Notes under the pieces: model-generated | Database searches by the model: none | The model's input: the letters and a program-made list of their open reading frames with translations, nothing else | What the model was told of the DNA's origin: nothing | From: JACVRW01 sp963825345 | Lineage (GTDB): Bacteria; Actinomycetota; Thermoleophilia; Solirubrobacterales; Thermoleophilaceae | Assembly (NCBI GenBank): GCA_963825345.1 | Contig: CAWGSQ010000001.1 | Coordinates: forward strand, 186,001-250,000 | DNA: 64,000 nt | Reading direction: 5' to 3' | Shown here: piece after piece, positions 33,366-42,155 of the stretch | Layout of the letters: each line of letters begins with the position of its first letter | Position numbering within the stretch: the stretch's first letter is position 1 | Translations under genes and position numbers: made by a program

Positions 33366-34154
33366 GTGGCTAAGCGGCGGCTCGACACCCTGCTCGCCGA
33401 GCGCGGGCTGTTCGAATCGCGCTCGCGTGCCGCTGCCGCGGTGATTGCCGGCGACGTCCGCGTGGGCGGTCAACCCGCTCAGAAGCCGGGCCAGCTCGTG
33501 GCCGACGAGGCCGACGTGGCGGTGACCGAGCCGCCGCCGTTCGTCTCGCGCGGGGGCGTGAAGCTCGCGAACGCGCTCGACGCCTTCGGGATCGACCCCA
33601 GCGGCCGACGCGCGCTCGACGTGGGCGCATCCACCGGCGGCTTCACCGACTGCCTGCTCCAGCGCGGTGCGGCCGCGGTGGTCACCTACGACGTGGCGTA
33701 TGGCGAGCTCGACTGGCGCCTGCGCAACGACGAGCGCGTGACCGTGATCGAGCGCCACAACGCACGCGCCCTCGAGGCGGCCGAGCTGCCCTTCGCCCCG
33801 GACCTGATCGTGGCCGACGTGTCGTTCATCTCGCTGACGAAGGTGCTTCCGGCCGTGGTGGCCGCGGCGCCGCCGCGCTTCGACCTGCTCGCCATGGTCA
33901 AGCCCCAGTTCGAGGTGGGCCGCGAGCAGATAGGCAAGGGCGGCGTGGTGCGCAGCCCCGACGACAGGCGCGGGGCGCTGCTGAAGGTCGGCGAGCACGC
34001 GATCCGCGAGCTGGGCGCCTCGGTCCTCGGCTATGCCTCCTCCGGGCTTCCCGGGCCCGCCGGGAACCTCGAGACCTTCGTGTGGATCGCGGAGCCCGGG
34101 CATGAGGGCGCGCTGGAGGACCTGGAGGCCGCCGCCAGAAGGGCGGAGCCGTGA
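33366..34154 (+). CDS. tlyA: TlyA family 2'-O-ribose rRNA methyltransferase
   Basis: 262 residues from GTG 33366. An S4 RNA-binding domain (about 1-62: KRRLDTLLAERGLFESRSRA and AGDVRVGGQPAQKPGQLV) precedes a Rossmann methyltransferase domain with the SAM motif ALDVGASTGGFTDCLLQRGA near residue 84. VADVSFISLTKVLP and MVKPQFEVGR are family hallmarks. In mycobacteria TlyA methylates 16S and 23S rRNA and controls capreomycin sensitivity. The order tlyA-nadK-recN matches Mycobacterium. It overlaps nadK by 4 bp. Confidence 0.94.
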   Translation: MAKRRLDTLLAERGLFESRSRAAAAVIAGDVRVGGQPAQKPGQLVADEADVAVTEPPPFVSRGGVKLANALDAFGIDPSGRRALDVGASTGGFTDCLLQRGAAAVVTYDVAYGELDWRLRNDERVTVIERHNARALEAAELPFAPDLIVADVSFISLTKVLPAVVAAAPPRFDLLAMVKPQFEVGREQIGKGGVVRSPDDRRGALLKVGEHAIRELGASVLGYASSGLPGPAGNLETFVWIAEPGHEGALEDLEAAARRAEP

Positions 34155-35011
34155 GCCGCCCGCCCCGGAGCCTCACAGTCTTCAGCCACGCGCGGCCGGA
34201 GCAGACCGGCGACGCGCTGCGGCGCGTGATCGAGATGGCGCGCGAGGCCGGGGTGGAGGTGAACGTTCCGCAGGCCGAGGTGGACAAGCACGGCATCGAG
34301 GCCGTGGATGGCGTCCGCCTCCGCGCTGAGCCGTCCGACGACACAGACCTCGCTGTTGTGCTCGGCGGCGACGGGACCATCCTCACCACCCTGCGGCTCT
34401 ACGCGGGGCGGCGCGTGACCATCTTCGCGGTCAACTTCGGAACGATCGGCTTCCTCGCCACGGTGGAGCCCTCGGAGCTCCAGGAGGGAATGCGCAAGGC
34501 GCTCGCCGGCGACCTCGACGTGCTCGAGCTTCCGGGCCTGATCGCCTCGACCGCGGACGGCGACGCGCTGGCCATGAACGACATCTCCTTCCACCGCCGC
34601 CACACCGGCCGGGTAGCCGAGCTGGCCTACTCGGTCGAGGGTGAGCAGCTCGGCGAGGTGCGCTGCGACGGGCTCGTGGTGGCCACTCCCGCCGGATCGA
34701 CGGGTTACAACCTCGCCAACGGCGGGCCGGTGCTCGCCTGGGGCGTGGAGGGCTACGTGGTCTCGTTCATCGCGCCGCACACGCTCACCGCGCGCGCTCT
34801 GGTGGTTGCGCCCGGGGACGTGCTGTCGGTCACCAACCGCTCTCGTGACGAGGACGTGGAGATGACGACGGACGGCCGCCGGGTCTGCATCCTGCCGCGC
34901 GAGCAGAGCATCTCGGTTCGCTTCCAGGCCGGCTGCGCGCTGCTCGCCCAGGCGCCCGGGGCGAGCTTCTACCACCGCCTACGCGAGAAGTTCGGCCGTC
35001 TGGCCTACTGA
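34151..35011 (+). CDS. nadK: NAD kinase
   Basis: 286 residues, GTG start overlapping tlyA (GTGA). It phosphorylates NAD to NADP. Key motifs are VVLGGDGTILTTLRLY (GGDGT near residue 72), NFGTIGFLATVEP, AMNDISFHRRH (NE/D motif), VATPAGSTGYNLANGGPVL and an Asp in MTTDGRR. Length and architecture are normal. The 3' end overlaps the convergent GGDEF-EAL gene by 33 bp. Confidence 0.95.
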   Translation: MSRPPRSLTVFSHARPEQTGDALRRVIEMAREAGVEVNVPQAEVDKHGIEAVDGVRLRAEPSDDTDLAVVLGGDGTILTTLRLYAGRRVTIFAVNFGTIGFLATVEPSELQEGMRKALAGDLDVLELPGLIASTADGDALAMNDISFHRRHTGRVAELAYSVEGEQLGEVRCDGLVVATPAGSTGYNLANGGPVLAWGVEGYVVSFIAPHTLTARALVVAPGDVLSVTNRSRDEDVEMTTDGRRVCILPREQSISVRFQAGCALLAQAPGASFYHRLREKFGRLAY

Positions 35012-37207
35012 CACGGCGCCCGACAGCCAGTCGAAGCTGATCTGGTCCGGCTCGACGGCGGGTGAGAACAGATAGCCCTGGGCGTAGCGGCAGCCACTCT
35101 CGAGCAGGTACTCGCGCTGGGCCTCGGTCTCGACGCCCTCCGCGATCACCTCGAGGCCGAACCCCTTGGCGAGGTACATGATCGCGGTCACGAGCATCCG
35201 CGCGGTGTCCACCTCAGGCAGTCCGTGAACGAACGAGCGGTCGATCTTCAGGAACGTCACGGGGAGCTCGCCGAGCCGCGCGAGCGATGAGTGACCGGTG
35301 CCGAAGTCGTCGATGGCGAGCCGGATCCCGAGCGCACGGAGCGCCGCCAGCTCGTCGTTCTGCCCGCGCCGGGGGGTCATCATCGAGGACTCGGTCATCT
35401 CGAGCGTGAGTCGCGAGGGCTCGCCGCCCGCGTTCCTGATCAGCCGCCCGATCGCCTCCGCGCCGATCTGCTGGCAGGTGTCCGGCGGGACGTTGATCGA
35501 CATCGCGTGGTCGTTACCGGCGGCCTGCCAGGCGGAGGCCTGCCGGCTCGCCTCGGCGATCACCCACTCGCTTATCGGTCGGATCAGGCCGGTGCGCTCG
35601 GCCAGCGGGATGAAGTCGTCCGGCGGGATCATGCCGCGGACGGGGTCCTCCCAGCGAATGAGCGCCTCGGCGCCGGTCATGGTCCCGGACCTGAGCTCGA
35701 CGACGGGCTGGTAGTGGAGCACGAGCTCGTCGGCGGCGATTGCCTTGCGCAGGCGCAGGGCGAGCTCGAGCTGTTCCTGGGCATCCCGCTCGCCGGGGCG
35801 GTACACGCTGCAGACGTCGCGCCCCGCGGCCTTCGCCTGGTACATGGCGGCGTCGGCGTGCTGGAGCAGGGTCTGTGCATCGGAGGCATCGAAGGGGAAC
35901 AGGCTGATCCCGACGCTCGCGTGGATGTCGAGCTCCACGCCGCTCACCGAGAGCGGCTCCTGCAGTGCGCGACGCACGCGCTCCGCGGCCTGCTCGGCGG
36001 CGGCCGTAGCCTCGGGCAGGAGTCCCGGAAGGTCACCCATCAGAAGGAGGAACTCGTCGCCGCCGTCTCTACCGACAATGTCGTCCACTCGGGTGGCGCT
36101 GCGCAGGCGTCCGGCGATGGCGGCGAGCAGCTCGTCGCCGGCCTCGTGGCCGAAACTGTCGTTCACGAGCTTGAAGTCGTCGAGATCGACGTAGAGGACA
36201 GCGACCGCACGGCCGCTCGCGCCTGCGTCCGTGAGCGCATCGCCGAGCCGGCTTCGGAACTGATCGCGGTTGGGCAGGCCCGTCAGGGGATCGTGGTTGG
36301 CACGATGGCTCAACTCGCGCTCGGCGAGCTTGCTGTCGGTGATGTCGAAGATCACGCCCTGGGTGAGCGGAGGGTGTCCGTCGCCGCCCGGGAGGATCAC
36401 CGTTTGGTCGACCACCCAGCGCACGGCTCCATCGGCCGCCACGACGCGATATTCGTCGCGGAAGGGCAGCTGCGCCTTCTGCGCAGCGGTGTATCCCTGA
36501 CGAGCGCGTGCGCGATCCTCGGGATGAACGGTCGTGAGCCAGGCGTCGGGGCTCGAGAGCCACTCCTCCTGGGTGATCCCGAACAGCTCCTCGATCTGGG
36601 GGCTGACGAATACGCTGGCTCCCGTTACGAGATCGTCGACATAGGTGATCGCCGGCAGTCGGTCGATCAGCGATTGGTACTGGCCCAGGGTCGACTGCAG
36701 CTCGCCGTGGAGCCTGGCGTTCTGGACCGCGCTCCCGGCCATGCCGCAGACCAGCTGGCAGTACGACACGTCGTCCTTGCTGAACGCCCCGTCCGTCCGC
36801 GCGATCTCCATCGTCCCGATCGCCTGGCCCTTCGAGACCAGCGGCAGGACCAGACCCGCGCTCATCCCGTGTTCGCGAAGCCAGGCCTGCTCGGCCGGGT
36901 CATCGCCGGGGCGATCGACCTGCGTGATGAGTGTCTGGAGGTCCTCGAGCACCCGCCGGGTGGCGGGGTATTTGTCCAGTGGCCCGTAGACCTCTCCGGA
37001 GGGGATCGTCAAGCCGAGGTCTTCGACCTCCAGGTGGGTGAGCGCCACCAGTACGTCGCGCTCACGATCCCAGAGCGTGATCGCGGCTATCACGGCGCCG
37101 GTTTCGCGGATCGCCCAGGAGACGAGGTCCTCGGTCAACTCGCGCAGGTCGAGGCTCGACGTCATGCGCCGAGACAGCTCGGTGAGGTCCTGGAATCTGT
37201 CAGTCAT
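34979..37207 (-). CDS. GAF-PAS-GGDEF-EAL dual-domain c-di-GMP protein
   Basis: 742 residues from ATG 37207. An N-terminal GAF domain (about 15-175) and a PAS domain (about 185-310) precede GGDEF (about 325-485: HDPLTGLPNRDQF, DLDDFKLVNDSFGHEAGD, intact RDGGDEFLLL) and EAL (about 500-735: intact GAEALIRWEDP, LTLEMTESSM, IDDFGTGHSSLARL, KIDRSFVHGL, EGVET). Both catalytic signatures are intact, so it may both make and degrade c-di-GMP, with one activity dominant. No transmembrane segments. It sits on the opposite strand between nadK and recN, which are adjacent in mycobacteria, and has a GCCGATAC element upstream. Confidence 0.94.
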   Translation of the reverse strand: MTDRFQDLTELSRRMTSSLDLRELTEDLVSWAIRETGAVIAAITLWDRERDVLVALTHLEVEDLGLTIPSGEVYGPLDKYPATRRVLEDLQTLITQVDRPGDDPAEQAWLREHGMSAGLVLPLVSKGQAIGTMEIARTDGAFSKDDVSYCQLVCGMAGSAVQNARLHGELQSTLGQYQSLIDRLPAITYVDDLVTGASVFVSPQIEELFGITQEEWLSSPDAWLTTVHPEDRARARQGYTAAQKAQLPFRDEYRVVAADGAVRWVVDQTVILPGGDGHPPLTQGVIFDITDSKLAERELSHRANHDPLTGLPNRDQFRSRLGDALTDAGASGRAVAVLYVDLDDFKLVNDSFGHEAGDELLAAIAGRLRSATRVDDIVGRDGGDEFLLLMGDLPGLLPEATAAAEQAAERVRRALQEPLSVSGVELDIHASVGISLFPFDASDAQTLLQHADAAMYQAKAAGRDVCSVYRPGERDAQEQLELALRLRKAIAADELVLHYQPVVELRSGTMTGAEALIRWEDPVRGMIPPDDFIPLAERTGLIRPISEWVIAEASRQASAWQAAGNDHAMSINVPPDTCQQIGAEAIGRLIRNAGGEPSRLTLEMTESSMMTPRRGQNDELAALRALGIRLAIDDFGTGHSSLARLGELPVTFLKIDRSFVHGLPEVDTARMLVTAIMYLAKGFGLEVIAEGVETEAQREYLLESGCRYAQGYLFSPAVEPDQISFDWLSGAVSVGQTAELLA

Positions 37208-37239
37208 GGGGCACGCGCCCGAAAAGCGCGGCTTTCCAT

Positions 37240-37247
37240 GTATCGGC
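37240..37247 (-). promoter_or_regulatory. FliA-like -10 element of the GGDEF-EAL gene
   Basis: GCCGATAC on the minus strand, identical to the -10 blocks at 1979 and 16251, and 32 nt before ATG 37207. The -35 is weak: CACC at the N15 position, within GCTCACC (37269-37263). Confidence 0.4.
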
Positions 37248-37306
37248 ATCCCGCGCGAATCCGGTGAGCCGCTGCCGAGCGCGGCGGCTCCGTCGGGTCG
37301 CGCTGG

Positions 37307-37312
37307 TACACC
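37307..37312 (+). promoter_or_regulatory. -10-like hexamer (TACACC) of recN
   Basis: Hexamer 6 nt before GTG 37319, at the usual leaderless spacing although the last base departs from TAnnnT. No CGAAC-N4-GTTCG box is present, so recN seems not to be LexA-controlled here. Confidence 0.3.
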
Positions 37313-37318
37313 TGAGCG

Positions 37319-38995
37319 GTGCTGCTCGAGCTGCGCATAGAGAACCTTCTCCTGATCGAGAGGGCGGAGCTGCGGCCGGGCGACGGGCTCACCGCGATCA
37401 CGGGGGAGACGGGCGCCGGAAAGACCGTGCTCGCCCACGCGCTGGATCTCCTGCTGGGCGGCAAGCCGCGCTCGGGCATAGTCAGGCCGGGCGCGCCGGA
37501 GGCCTACGTGGAGGGTGTGTTCGAGCTGCCGCCGGGGTTGATCGAGCAGCCCGAGCTGGCGGATCTGCGCGAGCGCGTGGGGGAGGAGTTGGACGAGATC
37601 GTGCTGGCGCGGCGGGTCAGCGCCGAGGGACGCTCGCGCGCCTTCGTGCAGGGTCGCTCCGCCACCGCGGCTGACCTTCAGGCGCTCGGCGGCAGCATGG
37701 TCGCCTTCTTCGGGCAGCACGAGCACCGGCGGCTCACGCTCGCCTCGGCGCAGCTCGACCTGCTGGACGGCTTCTGCGGCGGCGATCAGCTCGAGCTGCG
37801 CGCGGGCCTCGGCGCCGCCCACGCGCAGATCCGGCAGCTGGAGGGAGTGCTGGCCGAGCTGCGCGAGCGCGCGGGCACGCGCGACCGTGACCTCGACCTG
37901 CTCGCGTTCGAGATCGAGGAGATCGAGGAGCTCGACCCGAGCGAGGAGGAGAAGGCGTCGCTCGTGGCGGAGCGCTCCCGGCTCCAGCAGCTCGACGGTC
38001 TGCTCGCGGCCGCTGGGGCCGGGGCGGAGGCGATCACCCCGAGCGGCGACGAACCCGGGGTGGCCGCGCTGCTCGCGGGGACGGAGAACCTCGCCGGCGC
38101 CGTGGTGGGCGCGGACCCTGAGCTCGATGGGCTGGCGGAGCGGCTCTCGGCCCTTCGCCTCGAGGCGGAGGATCTCGGCGCGGACCTGCGGCGCTATGCC
38201 GATTCGCTCGAGGCCGAGCCCGGCAGGCTCGACGTCGTCGAGGAGCGCCTCGAGCTGTACGACCGTCTCGAGCGAAAGCACGGCGGCACCGTGGCCGCGG
38301 TGCTCGCGCACGCGGAGCGCTGCCGCGCCGAGCGGGCGCGCCTGGAGCGGGCAGAGGTCGAGACCGAGCGGGCGGAGGCGGCGCTTGCGGAGGCCCGCGG
38401 CGAGCGCGAGGCGATGGCGCGCCGCGTCGGGACGGCCCGGCGAAAGGCGGCGCCGCGGCTCGCCAAGCGCGTGCGCGAGGAGCTCGCCGTCCTGGCGATG
38501 GAGAACGCGGCCTTCGAGGTGCTCGTGGAGCCGCGGGAGGAGATCTCCACCAGCGGCGGCGAGCGCGTCGAGTTCATGCTGGCGCCCAACCCGGGCGTGC
38601 CCGCGGCGGCGATCCGCGACGCCGCGTCCGGCGGCGAGCTCTCGAGGGTGATGCTCGCCCTCATGACAGTGGCCGGAACGGGGGAGTCCCGCACGCTCGT
38701 GTTCGACGAGGTGGATGCCGGGGTCGGGGGCCAGACCGCACGCGCGGTCGGAGAGCGCCTGCGCGCGCTCGGCGACACGCGCCAGGTGCTCTGCATAACC
38801 CACCTGCCGCAGATCGCGGCGCTGGCGAGCGCCCACTTTCGAATCGAGAAGTCGTCGGAGGCCGACACCGCGCTCACCACCGTCGAGGCGCTCGAGGGCG
38901 ACGGCGTCGTGGTGGAGCTGTGTCGCATGCTCGGCGCGGAGGCCGACGACAAGGCCGCGCGTAGGCACGCGAAGGAACTCCTGGCGGCCGCCTGA
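37319..38995 (+). CDS. recN: DNA repair protein RecN
   Basis: 558 residues from GTG 37319. RecN is an SMC-like ATPase in double-strand break repair. LLELRIENLLLIERAELRPG and the Walker A GETGAGKTVLAHAL (about 28-41) form the N-terminal head half. A long Glu/Arg/Ala-rich coiled-coil section follows (about 155-390). The C-terminal half has the ABC signature SGGELSRVMLALM and Walker B VFDEVDAGVGG, with a CITHLPQIAALA switch. Length is typical. The tlyA-nadK-recN order is conserved, interrupted here only by the opposite-strand GGDEF-EAL gene. Confidence 0.95.
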   Translation: MLLELRIENLLLIERAELRPGDGLTAITGETGAGKTVLAHALDLLLGGKPRSGIVRPGAPEAYVEGVFELPPGLIEQPELADLRERVGEELDEIVLARRVSAEGRSRAFVQGRSATAADLQALGGSMVAFFGQHEHRRLTLASAQLDLLDGFCGGDQLELRAGLGAAHAQIRQLEGVLAELRERAGTRDRDLDLLAFEIEEIEELDPSEEEKASLVAERSRLQQLDGLLAAAGAGAEAITPSGDEPGVAALLAGTENLAGAVVGADPELDGLAERLSALRLEAEDLGADLRRYADSLEAEPGRLDVVEERLELYDRLERKHGGTVAAVLAHAERCRAERARLERAEVETERAEAALAEARGEREAMARRVGTARRKAAPRLAKRVREELAVLAMENAAFEVLVEPREEISTSGGERVEFMLAPNPGVPAAAIRDAASGGELSRVMLALMTVAGTGESRTLVFDEVDAGVGGQTARAVGERLRALGDTRQVLCITHLPQIAALASAHFRIEKSSEADTALTTVEALEGDGVVVELCRMLGAEADDKAARRHAKELLAAA

Positions 38996-39016
38996 GCCAT
39001 CCGCCGCCATGACGAG

Positions 39017-39022
39017 TACACT
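39017..39022 (+). promoter_or_regulatory. -10 hexamer (TACACT) of pyrG
   Basis: TACACT lies 18 nt before ATG 39041, leaving a short leader with AGAGAG as a weak ribosome site. This differs from the leaderless spacing of most neighbours. Confidence 0.4.
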
Positions 39023-39040
39023 CGACTTCCCAGAGAGTTA

Positions 39041-40738
39041 ATGCCCCAGAGCCGCCCGGAAACCCGTTTCATCTTCATCACCGGCGGTGTCGTCTCCGCT
39101 CTTGGGAAGGGCATCGCAGCAGCCTCTCTGGGTCAACTCCTGGTCGCGCGTGGGCTGTCCGTGACGATCCAGAAGTTCGACCCGTACATCAACGTCGATC
39201 CCGGGACGATGAGCCCGTTCCAGCACGGCGAGGTGTTCGTCACGGAGGACGGCGCGGAGACCGATCTCGACCTCGGTCACTACGAGCGCTTTACCGACAC
39301 GAACACGAGCCGCGCCTCCAACGCCACGGCTGGCGCGATCTACAACTCGGTGATCCGGCGCGAGCGCCGCGGCGACTACCTCGGCGGCACTGTCCAGGTG
39401 ATCCCGCACATCACCGACGAGATCAAGAACCGCATCAAGCTCGTGGCCGAGACCACGGACGTCGACATCGTGATCACCGAGATCGGCGGCACGGTGGGCG
39501 ACATCGAGTCGCTTCCGTTCCTCGAGGCCCTGCGCCAGTTCCACTCCGAGATCGGGCGCGACCGCTGCGTGTTCGTGCATCTCACGCTCGTCCCGTTCCT
39601 GGGTCACGCCGGAGAGCTGAAGACGAAGCCCACGCAGCACTCCGTCCAGGAGCTGCGCCGCATCGGCATCCAGCCGGACATGGTCATGTGCCGCTCCGAG
39701 GAGCAGCTCGGCAAGGAAATCCGCGAGAAGATCGCCCTGTTCGCGAACCTGCCGGTCAGCTCGGTGGTGTCGGCGCGCGACGTGGACTCGATCTACAAGG
39801 TGCCGCTGGAGTTCGCGCACGAGGGCGTCGACGAGACGATCTTGAAGCACCTCGGCATCGAGCTGCCGCCGCCCGACCTGTCGGACTGGGAGGGGCTCGT
39901 CGAGCGCGTCGAGGCCGCCACCGAGCCGGTGCGCATCGCCCTTGTCGGCAAGTACAACCAGCTGGCGGACGCGTACCTCTCCGTGATCGAGGCCCTCAAC
40001 CATGCGGGTTCGCACCACGGAGGCAAGGTGGAGGTCGTGTGGGTGGACAGCGAGCGGCTCACGGACGGTGAGGTCGAGCAGGAGCTCGCCACCTGCGACG
40101 GGATCCTCGTGCCGGGAGGCTTCGGCGTGCGCGGCATCGAGGGCAAGATCCAGGCCGCGCGCTACGCGCGTGAGAACGACGTGCCGTACCTCGGCATCTG
40201 TCTCGGCATGCAGATCGCCGTCGCGGAGTTCGCACGCCACGTGGCCGGCATGGACGGTGCGAACTCGACCGAGTTCGACCCCGAGACGCCCTACCCCGTG
40301 ATCGACCTCCTGCCTGAGCAGAAGGAGGTGCGCGACATGGGCGGCACGATGCGCCTGGGCGCCGATCCCGTGAAGCTGCACGACGACACGCGCGCCCGCG
40401 AGATCTACGGCGAGGCCGTCATCTACGAGCGCCACCGCCACCGCTACGAGGTGAACAACCATCTGCGCAAGCGGCTCGAGCAGGCCGGGCTCGTGTTCAG
40501 CGGAACGTCGCCGGACGACCGCCTCGTCGAGGTGGTCGAGCTGACGGACCACCCGTTCTTCGTTGCATCTCAGTACCACCCGGAGTTCAAGTCGCGGCCG
40601 CTGCGCCCGCAGCCGCTCTTCCGGGACTTCGTGGGCACGGCCCTCGAACATGCGCGCAGCCGCACGCCCGAGTCCGACGCGGGGCGCAAGCGCGCGCCCG
40701 AGGTCGAGCCGGAAGTGCACGCCGAGTCGCGCTCGTAG
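39041..40738 (+). CDS. pyrG: CTP synthase
   Basis: 565 residues. It aminates UTP to CTP with glutamine as the nitrogen source. The synthetase domain opens with TRFIFITGGVVSALGKGIAAASLG and KFDPYINVDPGTMSPFQHGEVFV, then EIGGTVGDIESLPFLEA. The class I glutaminase domain starts near residue 300; the nucleophilic Cys is in LGICLGMQIAV (about 385) and the His-Glu pair in SQYHPEFKS (about 511). A short charged tail after residue 540 is extra. Length is otherwise normal. In mycobacteria pyrG is followed by NUDIX and xerD; two genes are inserted here. Confidence 0.98.
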   Translation: MPQSRPETRFIFITGGVVSALGKGIAAASLGQLLVARGLSVTIQKFDPYINVDPGTMSPFQHGEVFVTEDGAETDLDLGHYERFTDTNTSRASNATAGAIYNSVIRRERRGDYLGGTVQVIPHITDEIKNRIKLVAETTDVDIVITEIGGTVGDIESLPFLEALRQFHSEIGRDRCVFVHLTLVPFLGHAGELKTKPTQHSVQELRRIGIQPDMVMCRSEEQLGKEIREKIALFANLPVSSVVSARDVDSIYKVPLEFAHEGVDETILKHLGIELPPPDLSDWEGLVERVEAATEPVRIALVGKYNQLADAYLSVIEALNHAGSHHGGKVEVVWVDSERLTDGEVEQELATCDGILVPGGFGVRGIEGKIQAARYARENDVPYLGICLGMQIAVAEFARHVAGMDGANSTEFDPETPYPVIDLLPEQKEVRDMGGTMRLGADPVKLHDDTRAREIYGEAVIYERHRHRYEVNNHLRKRLEQAGLVFSGTSPDDRLVEVVELTDHPFFVASQYHPEFKSRPLRPQPLFRDFVGTALEHARSRTPESDAGRKRAPEVEPEVHAESRS

Positions 40739-40750
40739 TTCGCTCCGCCT

Positions 40751-40756
40751 TAGAGT
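40751..40756 (+). promoter_or_regulatory. -10 hexamer (TAGAGT) of the MBL-rhodanese gene
   Basis: TAnnnT hexamer 6 nt before GTG 40763; predicts a leaderless transcript. Confidence 0.45.
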
Positions 40757-40762
40757 GAGCGG

Positions 40763-42145
40763 GTGATCTTCCGGCAGTTCGTCCACGACGACCTCGGCTG
40801 TGCGAGCTACCTGATCGGTGACGAGCACGCGGGTGCTGCCGCCGTGGTCGATCCGCGGCTGGACATTGGCGAATACCTGCGTGTCGCCCGCTATCTCGGC
40901 GTGCGGATCGAGCACATCCTCGAGACGCACAACCACGCGGATCACGTCTCGGGGCACGGGCGCCTGGCGGCGGCCACCGGCGCCGTGATCCACGTGCACG
41001 GCGAGGCCGCGCCCGAGTACGACCACGAGCCCTTCGAGGACGGCTGGGAGCTCGCGCTCGGCCAGCTGACGGTCCGCGCGCTCCACACGCCGGGGCATCG
41101 CCCCGAGCACACCGCCTTCGCGCTCGTCGATACCGCGCGCAGCCCCGAGCCCTGGGCCGTGCTCAGCGGGGACACGCTGTTCGTGGGCGATGTGGCGCGG
41201 CCGGACCTCGCCGTCGACAAGGAGGAGGGCGCGCGAGGGATCTTCCACTCCCTGCACGACCAGCTGCTGCCGCTGCCCGACGTGTGCGAGGTCTGGCCGG
41301 GGCATCTCGGCGGGTCGATGTGCGGCGGGCCGGGCATGGACCTGAAAATCTCATCGACGATCGGCTTCGAGCGGGCGAACCAGCCGCTGCTCTCGGTGGC
41401 CGACGAGGCCGAGTTCGTGAGGCGAACCACATCGACCCTCGGGCCGCAGCCACCCAACTTCAAGAACATCGTGGCGATCAACCGCGGGCCGCTGATGATG
41501 GAGACCGTGGATGCCCACCCGCTCACGCCGCGGCAGGTCCAGCAGGCCGAGGCCGACGGCGCGCTCGTGGTCGACGTGCGCACCGACCTCCAGTTCGACG
41601 ACGCTCACATCCCGCGCGCGATCTCCATCACCGCGCGTCGCGCCGGCTTCGGCTCGAGGCTCGCCTGGCTTGCCGATCCCGACCAGCCGCTCGTCCTGGT
41701 CGGCCGCGACGACGAGGACGCCCGCGAGGCCGCCGAGCTCGCGGGAGCCGTCGGACTGCGCAACATCGGCGGCTTCCTCGCCGGTGGGATGACCTCGTGG
41801 CGAGAGGACAGGCTCGACGTGGACGGCGTGGAGCGGCTCACGGTGCCCGAGCTGCACGAGCGCTGGGCGGACGACAACGGCGGGTTGCAGGTGCTCGACG
41901 TGCGCGAGCAGGGGGAGTGGGACGCGGGCCGCATCCCGAAATCGGTGCACCTGCCGTACCACGACATTCGAGCGTTGCCGGAGGAGCTCGACGGCGACGG
42001 ATCGGTGGCGGTGATCTGCGGGTCGGGTCAGCGCTCCGCCGTGGGTGCGAGCCTGCTGCAGCGCTTCGGTGCGCGCGACGTGATCCACGTGGTCGACGGC
42101 GGGGTGTCGCGCTGGGAGCGGGAGGGCTGGCCCGTCGAGCGGTAG
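40763..42145 (+). CDS. MBL-fold persulfide dioxygenase-like protein with two rhodanese domains
   Basis: 460 residues. An ETHE1-like metallo-beta-lactamase domain (about 1-245) has ETHNHADHVSGHG near residue 54, TPGHRPEHTAF and LSGDTLFVGDVARPDLA. Two rhodanese domains follow. In the first (about 260-350; VVDVRTDLQFDDAHIPRAIS) the active-site loop reads VLVGRDDEDA, with no Cys, so it is probably non-catalytic. The second (about 365-460; VLDVREQGEWDAGRIPKS) has VICGSGQRSAVG with Cys near residue 419 and should be active. Such fusions oxidise or transfer persulfide sulfur, often glutathione- or low-molecular-weight-thiol-bound. Cytoplasmic. Confidence 0.93.
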   Translation: MIFRQFVHDDLGCASYLIGDEHAGAAAVVDPRLDIGEYLRVARYLGVRIEHILETHNHADHVSGHGRLAAATGAVIHVHGEAAPEYDHEPFEDGWELALGQLTVRALHTPGHRPEHTAFALVDTARSPEPWAVLSGDTLFVGDVARPDLAVDKEEGARGIFHSLHDQLLPLPDVCEVWPGHLGGSMCGGPGMDLKISSTIGFERANQPLLSVADEAEFVRRTTSTLGPQPPNFKNIVAINRGPLMMETVDAHPLTPRQVQQAEADGALVVDVRTDLQFDDAHIPRAISITARRAGFGSRLAWLADPDQPLVLVGRDDEDAREAAELAGAVGLRNIGGFLAGGMTSWREDRLDVDGVERLTVPELHERWADDNGGLQVLDVREQGEWDAGRIPKSVHLPYHDIRALPEELDGDGSVAVICGSGQRSAVGASLLQRFGARDVIHVVDGGVSRWEREGWPVER

Positions 42146-42155
42146 CGTTGGGCGT

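Noticed and set aside
37319..38995. LexA regulation of recN
   Set aside because: I see no CGAAC-N4-GTTCG palindrome near its start.
37208..39010. Extension of the GGDEF-EAL protein to 1343 residues
   Set aside because: It would run antisense through all of recN and has no recognisable domain; ATG 37207 matches the GAF start.
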